Shown one piece after another: positions 6,053-11,734 of a stretch of 11,734 bases of DNA. How positions within the stretch are numbered: position 1 is the stretch's first letter; each line of letters opens with the position of its first letter. Under the pieces are notes generated by a model. It worked only from the letters and a program-made list of their open reading frames with translations. It searched no databases and was not told the origin of the DNA. Made by a program: the position numbers and the translations under genes. Origin of the DNA: an uncultured Asticcacaulis sp. (lineage in GTDB: Bacteria; Pseudomonadota; Alphaproteobacteria; Caulobacterales; Caulobacteraceae); the NCBI GenBank assembly GCA_946482045.1, contig CAMLPZ010000122.1, positions 1-11,734 on the forward strand, read 5' to 3'.

Positions 6053-6087
6053 CCTAGCCCTCTCCCCGTAAACGGGGAGAGGGGACT
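6042..6087 (-). repeat. 46-base palindromic (REP-like) repeat, right copy (inverted)
   Basis: CCCTCTCCCCG (6058-6068) and CGGGGAGAGGG (6073-6083) form an 11-bp stem with loop TAAA. The tail TTGCCCCTCACCCTA (6042-6056) is exactly the reverse complement of 5620-5634. The copy begins 12 bases after the gpmA stop and may also act as its transcription-end or mRNA-stabilising hairpin. It contains the GTG (6052-6050) and Shine-Dalgarno that could start the DUF559 frame. Confidence 0.9.
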
Positions 6088-6099
6088 TCGTGTCAAATC

Positions 6100-6816
6100 T
6101 TACTCCGCGATCACCGGCAGCGGATTGGCGCGCGATTCATCCAGATACTTCGCCCATTGCGGCTTCAGCGCCGGATCGAGCTGCACCACCAGCGGGTTGC
6201 CGGTCGGCACTTCCAATTCCAGGATCGTCTTTTCATCAAGGTCGAACAACGACTTGATAATGGCGCGGATCGAATTGCCGTGCGCCGCGACCAGCACCGT
6301 CTTGCCCGATTTCAGCGCCGGCGCGATGGCACCGTCCCAGAACGGCATGACGCGGTCGAGCGTCGTCTTCAGGCTTTCGGTGTCCGGCAGTTCCGCGCCG
6401 GCATAACGACGGTCGCCCTTGAAGTCATATTCACTGCCGGCTTCCAGTGGTGGCGGCGGCACATCATACGACCGGCGCCAGATCTTGACCTGCTCCTCGC
6501 CGTGTTTCGCCGCCGTTTCGGCCTTGTCCAGGCCCGTCAGACCGCCGTAATGACGTTCGTTCAAACGCCAGTCCTTGACGACCGGAACGTAGATCTGGTC
6601 GGCCGATTCAAGCGCCAGGTTGCAGGTGCGGATGGCGCGGGTCAGAACCGAGGTGAAGGCCTGGTCGATCTGGATGCCTTCGGCCTTGATCAGTTCGCCT
6701 CCGCGGCGCGCCTGCGCTTCGCCTTCGGCGGTCAGGTTGACATCGACCCAGCCGGTAAAGCGATTTTCCAGATTCCATTGGCTTTGGCCGTGGCGCAGCA
6801 GGACGAGCGTGGGCAT
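6100..6816 (-). CDS. gpmA: 2,3-bisphosphoglycerate-dependent phosphoglycerate mutase
   Basis: This cytoplasmic glycolytic/gluconeogenic enzyme interconverts 3- and 2-phosphoglycerate through a phosphohistidine. The 238-residue product covers the full histidine phosphatase fold. The catalytic LRHGQSQWN is at 7-15 (R8, H9 as phospho-acceptor). R60 lies in [10 protein letters not shown]87 in LNERHYGG, and H179 in AAHGNS. The [10 protein letters not shown] segment (20-29) and the conserved carboxy-terminal stretch from about 205 are typical of the cofactor-dependent enzyme. The start at 6816 is supported by GAGG (complement of bases just above 6816) with about eight bases of spacing. It lies 64 bases after the MOSC gene, and the repeat-bounded DUF559 unit begins directly after it. 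Confidence 0.97.
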   Translation of the reverse strand: MPTLVLLRHGQSQWNLENRFTGWVDVNLTAEGEAQARRGGELIKAEGIQIDQAFTSVLTRAIRTCNLALESADQIYVPVVKDWRLNERHYGGLTGLDKAETAAKHGEEQVKIWRRSYDVPPPPLEAGSEYDFKGDRRYAGAELPDTESLKTTLDRVMPFWDGAIAPALKSGKTVLVAAHGNSIRAIIKSLFDLDEKTILELEVPTGNPLVVQLDPALKPQWAKYLDESRANPLPVIAE

Positions 6817-6880
6817 GAAGGCGACCTCAATATGTGAATTCCTGAGCGCGTTTTAGAAGCGGAGCCCCCCGCGCACAAGC

Positions 6881-7687
6881 TTAAAAGACGTGGATCGTGT
6901 CGCCGGGCCGGATCATCCCGCCTTTGAGGATATGGGTATAGATGCCGCAATCGCGATGCCCGTAATTTTCCCACAAGGCCGTACACAGATCGACATCGCG
7001 TTCGGCCGTGTCCGGGTTCACATGGGTCGCCACGCAGCGGACGATCGGTTTGAGCACTTCGAACTCGGGCCCGTCCTCACCAACGCGAATATGGCGGCCG
7101 ACCCAGCCGTGGTCTTCAAAGGCGTCCAGGCCCTCCAGCCAGATATTGGCGCGCATGCGCAAGGGATCTAGGTCGCGGCCCAGCCGCGCGCCCAAGTCAC
7201 GCAGCGAGTTCAGATTGAGAAAGGACACAAATCCCTTGCCGGAATCCGTGAAGCGGAAATGGGTTTGCGTATGCTCGAAAGACGGCGATTCGAGCACGTT
7301 TAACGGATGTAATACCGGGTCGTAATCCTCATGCATGGCCAGCCGGGTCTCGACATGGCGCGCAAGGCTGTTGCGGCCCGCGGTGGAGGTAAGGTCAAAA
7401 TCCCATGCCCCGGATTCATCCAGAATGCTGAACATTCCACTGGTCTCGTCATAGCGCGTGTGCAGCCTTGCCACGGCAGGAAAGCGCGCGAGGACGGCGA
7501 ACTTCATCTTCGAGATGGTTTTCGGATTTTCGGCGTCGAAACCGGACGGTCCGACTTCCATGGCATAAAGCCGGTCGTGCGGGAAGAAGCCGCCCTCCGA
7601 TAATACGGCCTCCGCGACCGGCTCAGGCGTAAACCCCTTGATCGGGTGCCGCCACAGGGCCTCGATGGCCGCGGTCGCCAGCGTCAT
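6881..7687 (-). CDS. MOSC domain-containing protein (mARC/YcbX-like)
   Basis: The 268-residue protein has an amino-terminal MOSC beta-barrel domain (about 6-120, beginning [16 protein letters not shown]) and a MOSC domain (about 150-266). The conserved cysteine is C218 in [15 protein letters not shown], the residue proposed to carry sulfur or bind molybdenum cofactor in this superfamily. [19 protein letters not shown] (177-195) and YGHRDCGIY (242-250) are further family motifs. Relatives such as YcbX and mARC act in molybdenum-dependent reduction of N-hydroxylated compounds, but no partner reductase is nearby. The ATG overlaps the prfA stop as ATGA, and GAGGAAG inside prfA (complement of 7695-7701) is its Shine-Dalgarno, so translation is probably coupled to prfA. 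Confidence 0.93.
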   Translation of the reverse strand: MTLATAAIEALWRHPIKGFTPEPVAEAVLSEGGFFPHDRLYAMEVGPSGFDAENPKTISKMKFAVLARFPAVARLHTRYDETSGMFSILDESGAWDFDLTSTAGRNSLARHVETRLAMHEDYDPVLHPLNVLESPSFEHTQTHFRFTDSGKGFVSFLNLNSLRDLGARLGRDLDPLRMRANIWLEGLDAFEDHGWVGRHIRVGEDGPEFEVLKPIVRCVATHVNPDTAERDVDLCTALWENYGHRDCGIYTHILKGGMIRPGDTIHVF

Positions 7688-8760
7688 CCCATTTCTTCCT
7701 CAAGCATGGCCAGGCGTTCGGCCTGGTCCTCGGCGATCAGGGCATTGATCATCTGATCCATGTCGCCTTCGACGAACTGCGGCAGGTTGTAGATGGTCAG
7801 GTTGATGCGGTGATCGGTCACCCGGCCTTGCGGGTAGTTGTAGGTGCGGATGCGCTCGGAGCGATCGCCTGAACCGACCTGCGACTTGCGGGCGTCAGAG
7901 CGCGCCGTATCAAGCGCCTGGCGCTGCATGTCATAGAGCCGGGCCTTGAGGTTGCGCATGGCGATGGCGCGGTTCTGGTGCTGCGACTTTTCCGATGAGG
8001 TCACGACGACACCCGTCGGCAGGTGGGTGATGCGCACCGCTGAGTCGGTCTTGTTGACGTGCTGGCCGCCGGCGCCGGACGAGCGATAGGTGTCGATACG
8101 CAGGTCCTGGTCGCGGATCTCGATCTCGACGTCCTCGGCTTCGGGAAGAACAGCGACGGTCGCCGCCGAAGTGTGGATGCGGCCTTGGGTTTCTGTCGCC
8201 GGCACACGTTGCACGCGGTGGACGCCAGATTCGAACTTCAGCTTGCCAAAGACCCCCTCACCCGTCACCGAGGCGATGATTTCCTTGTAGCCGCCCATTT
8301 CGCCCTCAGACACGCTGTCGATCTCGACGCGCCAGCCCTGCGACGAGGCATAACGGCTGTACATACGGAACAGGTCGCCCGCAAAGATGGCGGCTTCGTC
8401 ACCGCCCGTGCCCGCGCGGACTTCAAGGATCGCCGAGGCATTGACGTCCTTGTCCTGCGGCGCCAGCAGCAGGGCGACACCGCGTTCCAGATCCGGCAGA
8501 GAGGCTTTAAGTTCCGCCAGTTCTTCCTCGGCCAGGGGCGACAGGTCCGGATCGCCCAGGGCCGCCATTTCCTCCAGCTCAGGCACCTGCTGACGCGCCT
8601 TGATCAGGCGTTCGACCGCGTCGCACACCGGCTTGATTTCGGCATGCTCCTTGGACAGGCGCACGATCTCGGCACCATCGGTGGCGGACTCCATGCGCGC
8701 CTCGATCATGCGGAAGCGGTCCATGACCTGGTCGAGCTTGGCTTGGGGAAGATGTATCAC
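7684..8760 (-). CDS. prfA: Peptide chain release factor 1
   Basis: RF1 recognises UAA and UAG stop codons in the ribosomal A site and triggers peptide release. The 358-residue product has the usual length. The codon-reading tripeptide PAT of the PxT motif is at 187-189, which distinguishes RF1 from the SPF of RF2. The catalytic GGQ is at 231-233 in [17 protein letters not shown], whose glutamine is normally methylated by PrmC. The start is a GTG at 8760 with AGGT about seven bases upstream; no ATG lies nearby in frame before residue 13. The leader contains several palindromic repeats. In many bacteria prmC follows prfA; here a MOSC gene follows with a 4-base overlap instead. Confidence 0.97.
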   Translation of the reverse strand: MIHLPQAKLDQVMDRFRMIEARMESATDGAEIVRLSKEHAEIKPVCDAVERLIKARQQVPELEEMAALGDPDLSPLAEEELAELKASLPDLERGVALLLAPQDKDVNASAILEVRAGTGGDEAAIFAGDLFRMYSRYASSQGWRVEIDSVSEGEMGGYKEIIASVTGEGVFGKLKFESGVHRVQRVPATETQGRIHTSAATVAVLPEAEDVEIEIRDQDLRIDTYRSSGAGGQHVNKTDSAVRITHLPTGVVVTSSEKSQHQNRAIAMRNLKARLYDMQRQALDTARSDARKSQVGSGDRSERIRTYNYPQGRVTDHRINLTIYNLPQFVEGDMDQMINALIAEDQAERLAMLEEEMG

Positions 8761-8781
8761 GCTAAGACCTGTACTTTCGTT

Positions 8782-8795
8782 CCCTGTTTACGGGG
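8782..8795. repeat. Short hairpin related to the cassette repeat, inverted orientation
   Basis: CCCTG (8782-8786) and CGGGG (8791-8795) form a 5-bp stem (one T-G pair) around the loop TTTA. Bases 8784-8795 match the reverse complement of 8934-8945 at 11 of 12 positions. It looks like a decayed half of the palindromic repeat family. Confidence 0.5.
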
Positions 8796-8805
8796 TATAG
8801 CGCCA

Positions 8806-8824
8806 GCGAAAGTATAGCTTTCGC
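8806..8824. repeat. Hairpin in the prfA leader
   Basis: GCGAAAG (8806-8812) and CTTTCGC (8818-8824) form a perfect 7-bp stem with loop TATAG. It lies 46 bases before the prfA start codon, so it would be within the leader if transcription comes through from the upstream GST gene. Confidence 0.6.
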
Positions 8825-8835
8825 CAGCGATGGGG

Positions 8836-8853
8836 ACCGTCGCTTGCGACGGT
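8836..8853. repeat. Palindromic repeat unit in the GST-prfA gap
   Basis: ACCGTCGC (8836-8843) and GCGACGGT (8846-8853) are perfectly complementary with a TT spacer. The motif followed by GGGAGGGGG resembles dispersed palindromic repeats I recall from Caulobacterales genomes; copy number cannot be checked here. Confidence 0.65.
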
Positions 8854-8909
8854 GGGAGGGGGAAATCCCACGCTCCTGAGCCGGTAAATACTGTTAATCC
8901 CCCTTCCGT

Positions 8910-8951
8910 CATTTGCTCCGCAAATGCCACCTTCCCCGTAAACGGAGAAGG
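8910..8951. repeat. Double-hairpin dispersed repeat unit after the GST gene
   Basis: Two adjacent hairpins are seen. CATTTGC (8910-8916) pairs with GCAAATG (8920-8926). CCTTCCCCG (8930-8938) pairs with CGGAGAAGG (8943-8951) around loop TAAA with one mismatch. The core CCCCGTAAACGG (8934-8945) is identical to 6064-6075 in the cassette repeat. The unit starts about 27 bases past the GST stop on the minus strand and may also stabilise or end that transcript. Confidence 0.7.
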
Positions 8952-8977
8952 AAGGGAGGAAAAGCGATCGTCTAACG

Positions 8978-9568
8978 CTATTTCGGGTAGGTAGCAATGA
9001 AACTGTCACGCTTTTCCAGTTCGTCGGTCAATGCCGCCACCTTCGGAGCCACGGCTTGCCAGTCGAGGTGCGGATAACGGAAGGTCGTATAGGTCCCGGC
9101 GATCGCAAGCGTAATCGCCGCCAGGTCGAAGGCATCCGCCGGGGGACAATCACGCTCGATCACCGCAAAACCGCGCATCAGATTGTCTTCCCAACGCTTC
9201 AGCCAGAACGGTGACTGATATTGCTCCGGCCGGCGATACTCCAGCACCATCTTGACAAGCATTTCGATCAGGCCTGACGCCGCAACCTCGGTCCGGCGCA
9301 TGGCCCACAGCGCTTCTCCCTGCGGTGACAGCTTGCCGCCGGACAGCGTGTCAAGGCGCGCTGAAATCAGGCTGCTGTCGACCCAGCGTACCCCGTCATC
9401 GTCGATCAATGCGGGAATCTGCGCCAGCGGATTGGCGTCCACCAATTCCGGCAGGTTCTCAACCGGAATGGCCATCACTTCGTCAACCCTGTGCAAAAAG
9501 CCGGTTTCACGCACCACGATGCGCGCCTTGCGGGCATAGGGAGACGCGGTATTGTAAAACAGTTTCAT
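8978..9568 (-). CDS. Glutathione S-transferase family protein
   Basis: The product, 196 residues from the chosen start, has an amino-terminal thioredoxin-fold glutathione-binding domain (about 1-78). It carries SPYARKARIV near the active-site position, the cis-proline region QIPALIDDDGV, and DSSLISARLD, which binds the glutamyl part of glutathione. An all-helical carboxy-terminal domain follows (about 85-195, with the FDLAAITLA helix). Substrates are unknown; detoxification of electrophiles is the family theme. The ATG at 9568 has GAGG five bases upstream; an in-frame ATG at 9604 would add 12 residues that do not fit the fold. It is the first gene of the long minus-strand run and diverges from the CHASE4-GGDEF-EAL gene. 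A 217-base repeat-rich gap separates it from prfA. Confidence 0.93.
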   Translation of the reverse strand: MKLFYNTASPYARKARIVVRETGFLHRVDEVMAIPVENLPELVDANPLAQIPALIDDDGVRWVDSSLISARLDTLSGGKLSPQGEALWAMRRTEVAASGLIEMLVKMVLEYRRPEQYQSPFWLKRWEDNLMRGFAVIERDCPPADAFDLAAITLAIAGTYTTFRYPHLDWQAVAPKVAALTDELEKRDSFIATYPK

Positions 9569-9695
9569 GACAGCCTCGCGGTCGAAAGACGACAATCCTG
9601 GCAAGGTGAATGCCGTGCAAAGCCAAGCCCGTCAAGGCCTGAACGCAGTCCCGCGCGAGCCATTAATATCAGTTAAATCAAGCCTTTTCAGCAAT

Positions 9696-9724
9696 TTGCC
9701 TTAATTTAAGACTTGCTGTGTAAA
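9696..9724 (+). promoter_or_regulatory. Possible promoter for the c-di-GMP gene in an AT-rich divergent gap
   Basis: The 193-base gap 9569-9761 contains an AT-rich island (about 9661-9735) in otherwise GC-rich DNA. TTGCCT (9696-9701) and TGTAAA (9719-9724) are 17 bases apart and match four of six positions each of the sigma-70 boxes. CTTAATTTAAG (9700-9710) is a palindrome within it. Four TTAA tetramers (9663, 9673, 9701, 9706) also lie here. The match is modest. Confidence 0.3.
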
Positions 9725-9761
9725 AACAGTGAAATATTGCGTCCCTCAGAATGAGGCCCGA

Positions 9762-11734
9762 GTGAAAAACGGCACACCCGAAGCGAAGTTGATGGTCCCT
9801 ATGGCCGCGATCGTTATTGTCGCGGTCATGGCGCTGGTAGGTAGCCTCTGGGTTTGGGCCGAACAGGCCGACAGCCTGGCGCGCGCACGTGAGGAAAGCC
9901 TTGTCCGCAAGGGACTGGACCAAATCGCGGCCGACCAGTCGCGGCTGATGACCCCGATCACCATCTGGGACCAGGCAACCATCGCCACCGCTGTGAATTA
10001 CGACCCGGAATGGGTTCGCGGTAATATCGGCGACTATTTCCATAAATATCTCAAATTCGAATCCAACGTCCTGCTCGATGCCGGCGGCAAGGCGCGCTTT
10101 GCCTATCACGACGGTCAGGAAGTCTCTCCGGCCCTGTTCGCGTCGACCCTGGCCCAGACGGAAAGCGTGACACGCGACCTGCGCAACCGCTATGCTTCGG
10201 ACATGGCCGCCGGACGTGGCTATAGCGCGGACAGCAATCATGCCGGCAAGGTGATCGCCGCCGACGGCCGCCTCTATATCACGGGTGCCAGCCTCATTCT
10301 TCCCGACGCCGACGGGTCGCCCCTGCTCAAGCACCCACCTTTTATTGTCGTGGGTATGCACGAAATCAAGGCGCCGGAACTGGCCGCTCTGTCCGACCGC
10401 TATATGGTGTCGCCCATCTCCCTGCTTCCGCGTGGCCAGATGCCGCCTTCCGGCAATGCCTCGGTCGCATTTACCGACGCCAATGGCGCCGTTCTGGCGC
10501 AGCTGACCTGGCAACCGGACTCGCCGGGCAAGACCCTGTTCCTCCGCACCATCGGCCCGGTCCTGATGATCTCGCTTGGCCTCGGCGTCGTGGCACTCAT
10601 CCTGCTGCACACCAGCCAGAAGACCGCGCAAAGTCTCAGCGCTTCCGAAGCCAAGGCCAAGCATATGGCCCTGCACGACGCCCTGACCGGCCTGCCCAAT
10701 CGCACCCTGTTCGCCGACCGCTTAGGCCAGGCGTGTGAGCGCATGAAGCGCCAGGGCGGCCAGGTCGCCGTCATGTGCATCGGCCTCGACCGATTCAAGG
10801 ACGTCAACGACACACTGGGCCACCTGGCCGGCGACGAACTGATCCGCCACAATGCCGCGAAGATCAACAGCGTCATCCGTGCGTGCGATACCCTGGCCCG
10901 CCTGAGTGGCGACGAATTCGTCATTATCCAGACCGACAGCGACGGCCACAGTGCCGCGACGCTGGCCAAGCGCCTGTTGGAGACCCTGACCGGCACGGTG
11001 ACGCTAGAAAGCGGCCAGGTCTTCTCATCCTGCTCGATCGGCGTCACCCTGCTGGGCGACGGCGATATCGAGCCGGCCGAAGCCCTGCGCCAGGCCGACC
11101 TGGCGCTCTACCGCGCCAAGGACGCCGGCCGCGGCCAGTACGCCTTCTTCGAAGTCGAGATGGATGCCACCATCAAGCTGCGCAAGACGCTGGAAACAGG
11201 CCTGCGCGAAGCCATCCACATTGAAGCGCTCGACGTCGTCTACCAGCCCCAGGTCGACCATTTGGGTAAGATCGTCGGTGTCGAGGCCCTGTGCCGCTGG
11301 ACGCATCCGTCGCGCGGCCCGGTCTCGCCTGGGTATTTCATTCCATTGGCCGAAGAATGCGGCCTGATGAATGACCTCGGCGCCTTTGTCCTGCGCCGCG
11401 CCATGCAGGATTCGCATCGCTGGCCCGGCCTCAAGGTCGCGGTCAACGTCTCGGCGACCCAGATGCGCCATCCCCACTTCGTCTCAAGCCTTGGCGAGAT
11501 GCTGGCCGAGACGCGCACCCAGGCATCGCAGATCGAGATCGAGATCACCGAAGGCGTCTTGCTGGCCGACGACCATGCGTCGCAACTGGTCCTGCGCGAT
11601 CTGCGCCACATGGGCTTCTCGATTGCCCTTGACGATTTCGGCACCGGCTATTCATCGCTGGGCTATCTCAGCCGCTATCCGGTCGACAAGATCAAGATCG
11701 ACCGGTCCTTCGTGTCGAACCTTGGCAACGACCC
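9762..11734 (+). CDS. Membrane CHASE4-GGDEF-EAL cyclic-di-GMP signalling protein (3' end outside window)
   Basis: This is a bifunctional c-di-GMP enzyme of the inner membrane; 657 codons are visible and the frame is open to the right edge. GTG at 9762 is the start, with GAGG five bases upstream. Residues about 10-32 form a membrane helix. Residues about 38-255 form a periplasmic CHASE4-like sensor (PITIWDQATIA). A second helix spans about 262-286. A GGDEF domain follows from about 305, with DALTGLPNR, SGDEF at 382-386, and an RxxD inhibitory site (RACD) five residues before it. The EAL domain starts near 480 with YQPQ, EAL at 508-510, NVSATQ, EITEG and DDFGTGYSSL at 624-633. Both catalytic motifs look usable, although SGDEF replaces GGDEF. 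About the last 80 residues of the EAL domain are missing. The output is probably motility, holdfast or biofilm control. Confidence 0.94.
   Translation, partial: MKNGTPEAKLMVPMAAIVIVAVMALVGSLWVWAEQADSLARAREESLVRKGLDQIAADQSRLMTPITIWDQATIATAVNYDPEWVRGNIGDYFHKYLKFESNVLLDAGGKARFAYHDGQEVSPALFASTLAQTESVTRDLRNRYASDMAAGRGYSADSNHAGKVIAADGRLYITGASLILPDADGSPLLKHPPFIVVGMHEIKAPELAALSDRYMVSPISLLPRGQMPPSGNASVAFTDANGAVLAQLTWQPDSPGKTLFLRTIGPVLMISLGLGVVALILLHTSQKTAQSLSASEAKAKHMALHDALTGLPNRTLFADRLGQACERMKRQGGQVAVMCIGLDRFKDVNDTLGHLAGDELIRHNAAKINSVIRACDTLARLSGDEFVIIQTDSDGHSAATLAKRLLETLTGTVTLESGQVFSSCSIGVTLLGDGDIEPAEALRQADLALYRAKDAGRGQYAFFEVEMDATIKLRKTLETGLREAIHIEALDVVYQPQVDHLGKIVGVEALCRWTHPSRGPVSPGYFIPLAEECGLMNDLGAFVLRRAMQDSHRWPGLKVAVNVSATQMRHPHFVSSLGEMLAETRTQASQIEIEITEGVLLADDHASQLVLRDLRHMGFSIALDDFGTGYSSLGYLSRYPVDKIKIDRSFVSNLGND

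Larger units (their letters stand above)
5589..6087 (-). mobile_element. Candidate repeat-bounded DUF559 nuclease cassette (499 bases)
   Basis: Two 46-base copies of the same palindromic repeat, in opposite orientation, bound 407 bases that hold the DUF559 nuclease domain almost exactly. This resembles a minimal mobile unit with terminal inverted repeats. The copies differ at only four positions, three in the hairpin loop and one at the stem edge. No target-site duplication is visible just outside the repeats. Without the unit, the deaminase ATG would lie about 13 bases after the gpmA stop, a spacing typical of an operon. Mobility is an inference. Confidence 0.4.

Noticed and set aside
5589..6087. 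A CRISPR array or a classical insertion sequence
   Set aside because: There are only two repeat copies, inverted rather than direct, with no spacers. There is no transposase and no visible target-site duplication.
5624..6406. A 260-codon plus-strand frame across the cassette and gpmA
   Set aside because: It passes antisense through DUF559, the repeat and gpmA, and has no coherent domain.
9678..10676. A 332-codon minus-strand frame
   Set aside because: Antisense to the CHASE4 sensor region of the c-di-GMP gene, whose plus-strand frame stays open with intact GGDEF and EAL motifs.

Overview
The window is GC-rich and densely packed. It looks like an alphaproteobacterial chromosome, most likely Caulobacterales (possibly Asticcacaulis or a relative). 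That placement rests on the style of the proteins and on the dispersed palindromic intergenic repeats, so it is an inference. There are no RNA genes, CRISPR arrays or recognisable insertion sequences, and no gene-free stretch longer than about 300 bases.

Layout. Positions 1-198 (minus) hold the first 66 codons of a membrane-anchored protein, possibly a regulator. It diverges across a gap containing a 10-bp-arm inverted repeat from a DUF2306 integral membrane protein (355-1176, plus). An Hsp20 chaperone gene (1399-1875, plus) follows. Its 222-base leader region carries heat-shock (sigma-32) type boxes and a possible ROSE-type RNA thermometer over the Shine-Dalgarno. From 9568 down to 2033 every gene is on the minus strand. 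In transcription order they are a glutathione S-transferase, prfA, a MOSC-domain protein, gpmA, a DUF559 nuclease reading in frame into a RibD-type deaminase, a pentapeptide-repeat protein, a TfoX N-terminal-domain protein and a Bcr/CflA-type MFS exporter. From 9762 (plus) a membrane CHASE4-GGDEF-EAL protein runs off the right edge.

How the genes work together. Most are housekeeping or stress genes with no single shared pathway. The clear couplings are prfA with the MOSC gene (4-base ATGA overlap), the closely spaced deaminase and pentapeptide genes (42 bases), and the two divergent pairs at the ends.

The most unusual region is 5589-6087. A small Vsr-like DUF559 nuclease gene lies between two 46-base palindromic repeats in inverted orientation (42 of 46 positions identical). 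The repeat copies appear to supply a ribosome binding site and GTG start for the nuclease, an in-frame proline-rich linker, and a ribosome binding site for the deaminase. This looks like a small repeat-bounded nuclease cassette inserted between gpmA and the deaminase gene. Related hairpins with the same 12-base core recur upstream of prfA.
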